This document shows, one piece after another, positions 60,965 to 64,000 of a stretch of DNA of 64,000 nt. Every line of letters begins with the position of its first letter. Within the stretch, counting starts at the first letter, position 1. Origin of the DNA: Margaritifera margaritifera (lineage: Eukaryota > Mollusca > Bivalvia > Unionida > Margaritiferidae). The DNA is taken from NCBI GenBank assembly GCA_029931535.1, contig JAQPZY010000620.1:62001-126000 (forward strand), read 5' to 3'. The position numbers were made by a program, and so were the translations under genes. The notes below the pieces were generated by a model. That model made no database searches, had not been told where the DNA came from, and saw nothing but the letters and a program-made list of their open reading frames with translations.

Positions 60965-61350
60965 CTGTCTCCGACTGAATCTCCTTGTCAAAAGTATAAA
61001 CAACCCCAACCAATTCTCATTGTCAAAAGTATAACTATCTTCCATTCAAGTCTCAGTGTCTACATCATAACTATCTATCACACAATGCTCATTATCAAAA
61101 GTATAAATATATCCCACCTGATTCTCATTGTCAAAGATTTTTCTATCTCCCATCTGATTCCCATTGTCAAAGTAGACGTATCTCCCACCTCATTCTTATT
61201 GTCACAAGAATAACTATCTCCCACCCGATTCTCATTTTCAAAAGTATATATATATATCCCACCCCAAATATTGTATAACAATCTCTGACCAGGTTGTCGT
61301 TGTCAAAAGTATAACTTGCTCCCACCCAATCCTCAATGTCAAATGTGTAA
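60965..61350. repeat. 36-bp minisatellite, about ten units
   Basis: tctcattgtcaaaagtataac recurs at 36-bp steps (61,015; 61,051; 61,087; 61,123; 61,159; 61,195; 61,231; about 61,297; 61,333) with substitutions and a small TA expansion near 61,245. Open minus frames (61,078-61,281 and 61,167-61,382) come from the multiple-of-three period. It lies in the intron of the candidate gene at 60.7-63.6 kb. Confidence 0.85.
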
Positions 61351-61586
61351 CAATAATCAAATGCAAATACTGACAAATACAATAAATCACGCTATTTTCG
61401 CTCTCGTGTGCAGTGTCACATGAGTATCAGAGCAATAGAGCGATAGGGTGCTGATTTTTGTTCGAAGATGCGAGGACCTTGTAAAATGAATGTTTGTTTG
61501 TGTCACGATTCGATGTATTTTTTATTTTTATGTTTCTGCTTATGTATTGTTTCGTGAGCTTGTGCATTGATATAATCGCTGTGTGT

Positions 61587-61639
<53 letters not shown>

Positions 61640-62331
61640 TGACTGTAAGGGAGCATACTAGATTTGCGAAGTCGTTGGGCATACTGAATGCATGTTTGTG
61701 TACATGTTTTTGCTCCTTTAGTTTATCTGCACTATGGATTTGCATTAGTGTTGTGTCGTATTTGTCACTGAAAGGAAATGATTTTCCAAACAGAAGAAAT
61801 CACGAAGTGGTGTTTGTCAATACAAAGAGGCTTACACGATAGATTTTGTCCTCATATAGATTCATTAAATACATTAATGTAACTTTGTTATTTGCAAAAC
61901 ATTGGGAGATCGTTTTCGGCAAAGTGGCTGCATTTAGACGCTCTTGTGTATCCAATGTCATTCTAATTCTAAAAGACGTTCTAAGGAGAATTATGTGACT
62001 GATACATAATGACTTTGATGAATATTATTGCTTTTCAGTGACAAATTCAGGAACTGGGGCTAAGGGTTAGGGAAGGGGCAGTGAGGGTGTCAATGTTGCT
62101 TCAAACTTATTGCGAACCTTGCCTGCAACAATATGTTTCTAAACCAAAGATTTGTATCCACTACCTATTCTAAGCATATGCGAATTAGAATAAGTCTTAT
62201 ATCATGAGCAAAAGGGTGACTATAGACGGATACTAGAAAATAAATGATGACAAACGCTAATAACAAAAAGTAATGATTTTCCGAATAGAAGAAAGTACGC
62301 AGTGCTCTATTTCTACATTAATAATCATATG
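61351..62331. other. Unassigned sequence with a (GT)n tract
   Basis: GT run 61,581-61,638. No gene recognised; the plus frame 61,585-61,842 runs out of the repeat and has no support. Confidence 0.45.
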
Positions 62332-62380
62332 CGAAATGATGCTCGTATATATGCATAGTTCTCATCCTGCTGTCCTAACT
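62318..62380 (-). pseudogene. Relic of the 64-nt signal-peptide exon
   Basis: The minus strand reads aggacagcaggATGAGaac..., identical to the leader and start of the 6.9 kb exon over about 16 nt (aggacagcaggatgag), then diverges with partial matches (gagcatcattt against agcaatcatta). The frame after the ATG (62,365) is polar and stops after about 13 codons, and the donor is not recognisable. It appears to be a third, dead copy of the signal exon. Confidence 0.5.
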
Positions 62381-62798
62381 ACATTGAAATGTAACCTACT
62401 CTGGGCATTTTGCAACTTTGTGTATAATGATAACATATGAAAATTTACAAAAGTGTAATTTAAAATTATGCCTATTTTCGAACCATTTTATATAGTGGTA
62501 AACAGTGCGAGTCCTCAAATTATATCAAATAATCCGCATAGAAATAAATATACACTGGAATAGCTTTTTCACCTGAAGGAAATGCGACATGTCCAACATT
62601 GATAGGCGAACGCATGCCAATAGACGCACAAACAAGAAGGAGAAGAGTAAAGGTGCAAATGATTTACCTTGGTGTCTAATTTCAATGGTAAATGGGACAG
62701 CAGATATATTTCGCTCTGGGTGTAGGATAAAAAGATTTACAAAAAGCCACTATTCGCTCATGTTTTCCACAAAACTTTTTGCAATCGCAGGAACCACC
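62381..62798. other. Unassigned sequence, possible small minus-strand exon
   Basis: An acceptor-like cctacacccag and donor-like CCAAG|gtaaat on the minus strand flank about 47 nt near 62,680-62,726. This might be a small middle exon of the 63.6 kb gene but is not supported otherwise. Confidence 0.25.

Positions 62799-62865
<67 letters not shown>
62799..62865. repeat. (TAA)n(TTA)n palindromic microsatellite
   Basis: About ten TAA units followed directly by about eleven TTA units, a perfect inverted arrangement centred near 62,830 that can fold into a long hairpin. Confidence 0.95.
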
Positions 62866-62866
<1 letters not shown>

Positions 62867-63435
62867 ACAATCATCGTTATCAGTTTTGCATTTATTAGTA
62901 CTTTTTCATATAAAGGAGGGGAGAAGCAAATTAGAGGTACAAAGTAATACATTTAGAACAATACATGCAGTTTATAAGATAACAAAATATGAAATAAAGC
63001 AAAAATAAGCATCATGCGCATCTAATGGACGATACTATATACAAAAGAAGCGCGACTTAGACAAACTTTTTATTAATATTAGTTTTTTTAAATTTAAAAT
63101 GAATAAGCACTTTTTTGTTTGAAGATATTATATAAGTAACTTTTACTTAAAGATCGTTTACTAGAATAAATAGTATTTAACACTCATTACCGTTAATGAT
63201 TTGGAGAATCGTACATGGATCATGTCGTATGGAGAACTTGACAAATGGAGAAAGTGACCAGTGTAACAAAAAATATTAACTTAAGTGTCAATCATTATAG
63301 ATGATACATGTTTATTTTCTTTACAACTTTTTCTTCATGCTATGTTTTCTGCCACATTGGTTAAGATAGTTGCAATATTGTTCATGCTAATGATCTTCTT
63401 TAACATTCTGTGTCACACTCATGAAGACAATGATA

Positions 63436-63624
63436 TTAAAGAACATTTATTAGAACGACAACTGTAATGATGATAATGACGACGAAGATAACACTATGAT
63501 GGTTAGTTTCACAATAACATTGCATGTGACGATTACGGTAATACAAACCCCGTGCGGTTGTCTGTGAGATAACCAGTAGGCCAAAGACAATAAAGAAGAT
63601 GAGTGCCTTTGATATCTTTGCCAT
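63436..63624 (-). CDS. Signal-peptide exon of a small secreted protein (distinct type)
   Basis: Minus-strand ATG at 63,624. The frame starts MAKISKALIFFIVFGLLVIS followed by QTTARG, a textbook signal peptide with a likely cut near TTA/RG. It continues LYYRNRHMQCYC and then into a valine/isoleucine-rich run ending at a stop at 63,438-63,436. The tail looks like intron or low-complexity sequence, so the true exon probably ends earlier; possible donors are at CGGG|gtttgt (about 63,549) or TACC|gtaatc (about 63,538), both weak. A TATA box sits upstream. It could join the candidate last exon at 60.7 kb. The signal sequence is unlike the 6.9 and 50.9 kb paralogues, so this is a different gene. Mature product unknown. 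Confidence 0.65.
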   Translation of the reverse strand: MAKISKALIFFIVFGLLVISQTTARGLYYRNRHMQCYCETNHHSVIFVVIIIITVVVLINVL

Positions 63625-63675
63625 TATATATACTTGACTAGTCAGGTCTTTCAGTTTACAACCGTTCGGATGAAA

Positions 63676-63687
63676 GCTTTATATACC
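63676..63687 (-). promoter_or_regulatory. TATA box of the 63.6 kb signal-peptide gene
   Basis: The minus strand reads GGTATATAAAGC, a consensus TATA element, about 55 nt upstream of the ATG at 63,624. A transcription start near 63,650 is inferred, leaving a leader of about 25-30 nt. Confidence 0.6.
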
Positions 63688-63699
63688 AATAGGCCCGGA

Positions 63700-64000
63700 A
63701 AATCTCAGTATAAACAAATTACAACATAATAAGAGGTTCTCAAATATATGGTTTGGTAGAAGTCAATAAATAACAAAAAAATATGATTGATAGCCATCTT
63801 CGGTACAATATGTCATGTGATATAATCATCCATCAATGTTAAAGTTTGTTAATTGATATTCCGGCATCATTAAAATGAATTTTTACTTTAATAATGCTCA
63901 GTGTACATGGTGATGAAACGATGTAAATATTTTGATGCATTGTTGTGACTTAACAGTTTTATGAGGTAATTAGTTGTCGTCTATTTACCATACTACATTT
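63700..64000. other. AT-rich upstream sequence
   Basis: Upstream of the TATA element; no further feature recognised. Confidence 0.5.

Overview
This looks like a gene-poor, AT-rich stretch of an animal genome, most likely a mollusc. I cannot fix the class from sequence alone. The signs are: no dense bacterial-style ORFs; spliceosomal donor and acceptor consensus around small exons; very many long (TA)n, (CA)n and (GTAT)n microsatellites; several tRNA-headed SINEs with A and B boxes, one with the gggcaaggcac-type core seen in marine invertebrate SINEs; and decayed LINE, protein-primed family-B DNA polymerase and other invertebrate mobile-gene relics. Most long open frames are translated simple repeats and are not listed as genes.

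The main signal of living genes is on the minus strand. Two paralogous first exons (6.86-6.92 kb and 50.82-50.88 kb) are both exactly 64 nt, encode a signal peptide, end in phase 1 before the same intron start (gtaagtagtcttcactat), and share upstream sequence. Two paralogous second exons (22.75-22.89 kb and 47.00-47.14 kb) start in the matching phase and encode a short six-cysteine module, C-x4-C-x7/8-C-x12-C-x2-C-x4-C, then a stop. The 50.88 and 47.14 kb exons join in frame to predict a 69-residue secreted cysteine-rich peptide. A relic first exon lies at 62.3 kb. A further TATA-driven minus-strand signal-peptide exon lies at 63.6 kb, and a possible last exon lies at 60.7 kb. Other candidate minus-strand exons (3.1, 8.1, 43.1, 44.9, 47.7, 53.3 kb) are weaker.

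Layout: 0-5.7 kb holds a LINE relic, microsatellites and a SINE; 6.8-8.3 kb a signal exon, a terminal-type exon and a block duplicated at 33.75 kb; 9-14.5 kb tandem repeats including an exact 172-bp duplication; 15.2-16.15 kb a broken family-B polymerase (plus); 16.6-16.9 kb a MITE; 18-23 kb repeats and a six-cysteine exon; 24.87-30.03 kb a stretch bounded by inverted repeats; 30.4-33.35 kb a decayed invertebrate gene ending in a CXC cysteine motif (plus); 34-42.5 kb mainly unassigned AT-rich DNA; 45.2-46.9 kb a strict 45-bp minisatellite; 47-51 kb the best secreted-peptide gene; 53-60 kb a broken family-B polymerase region and an adjoining L1-like LINE (minus); 60.4-63.7 kb a signal-peptide gene candidate.

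Nothing could be searched against a database. Family names rest on motifs visible in the translations, and exon joins on splice consensus and phase only.
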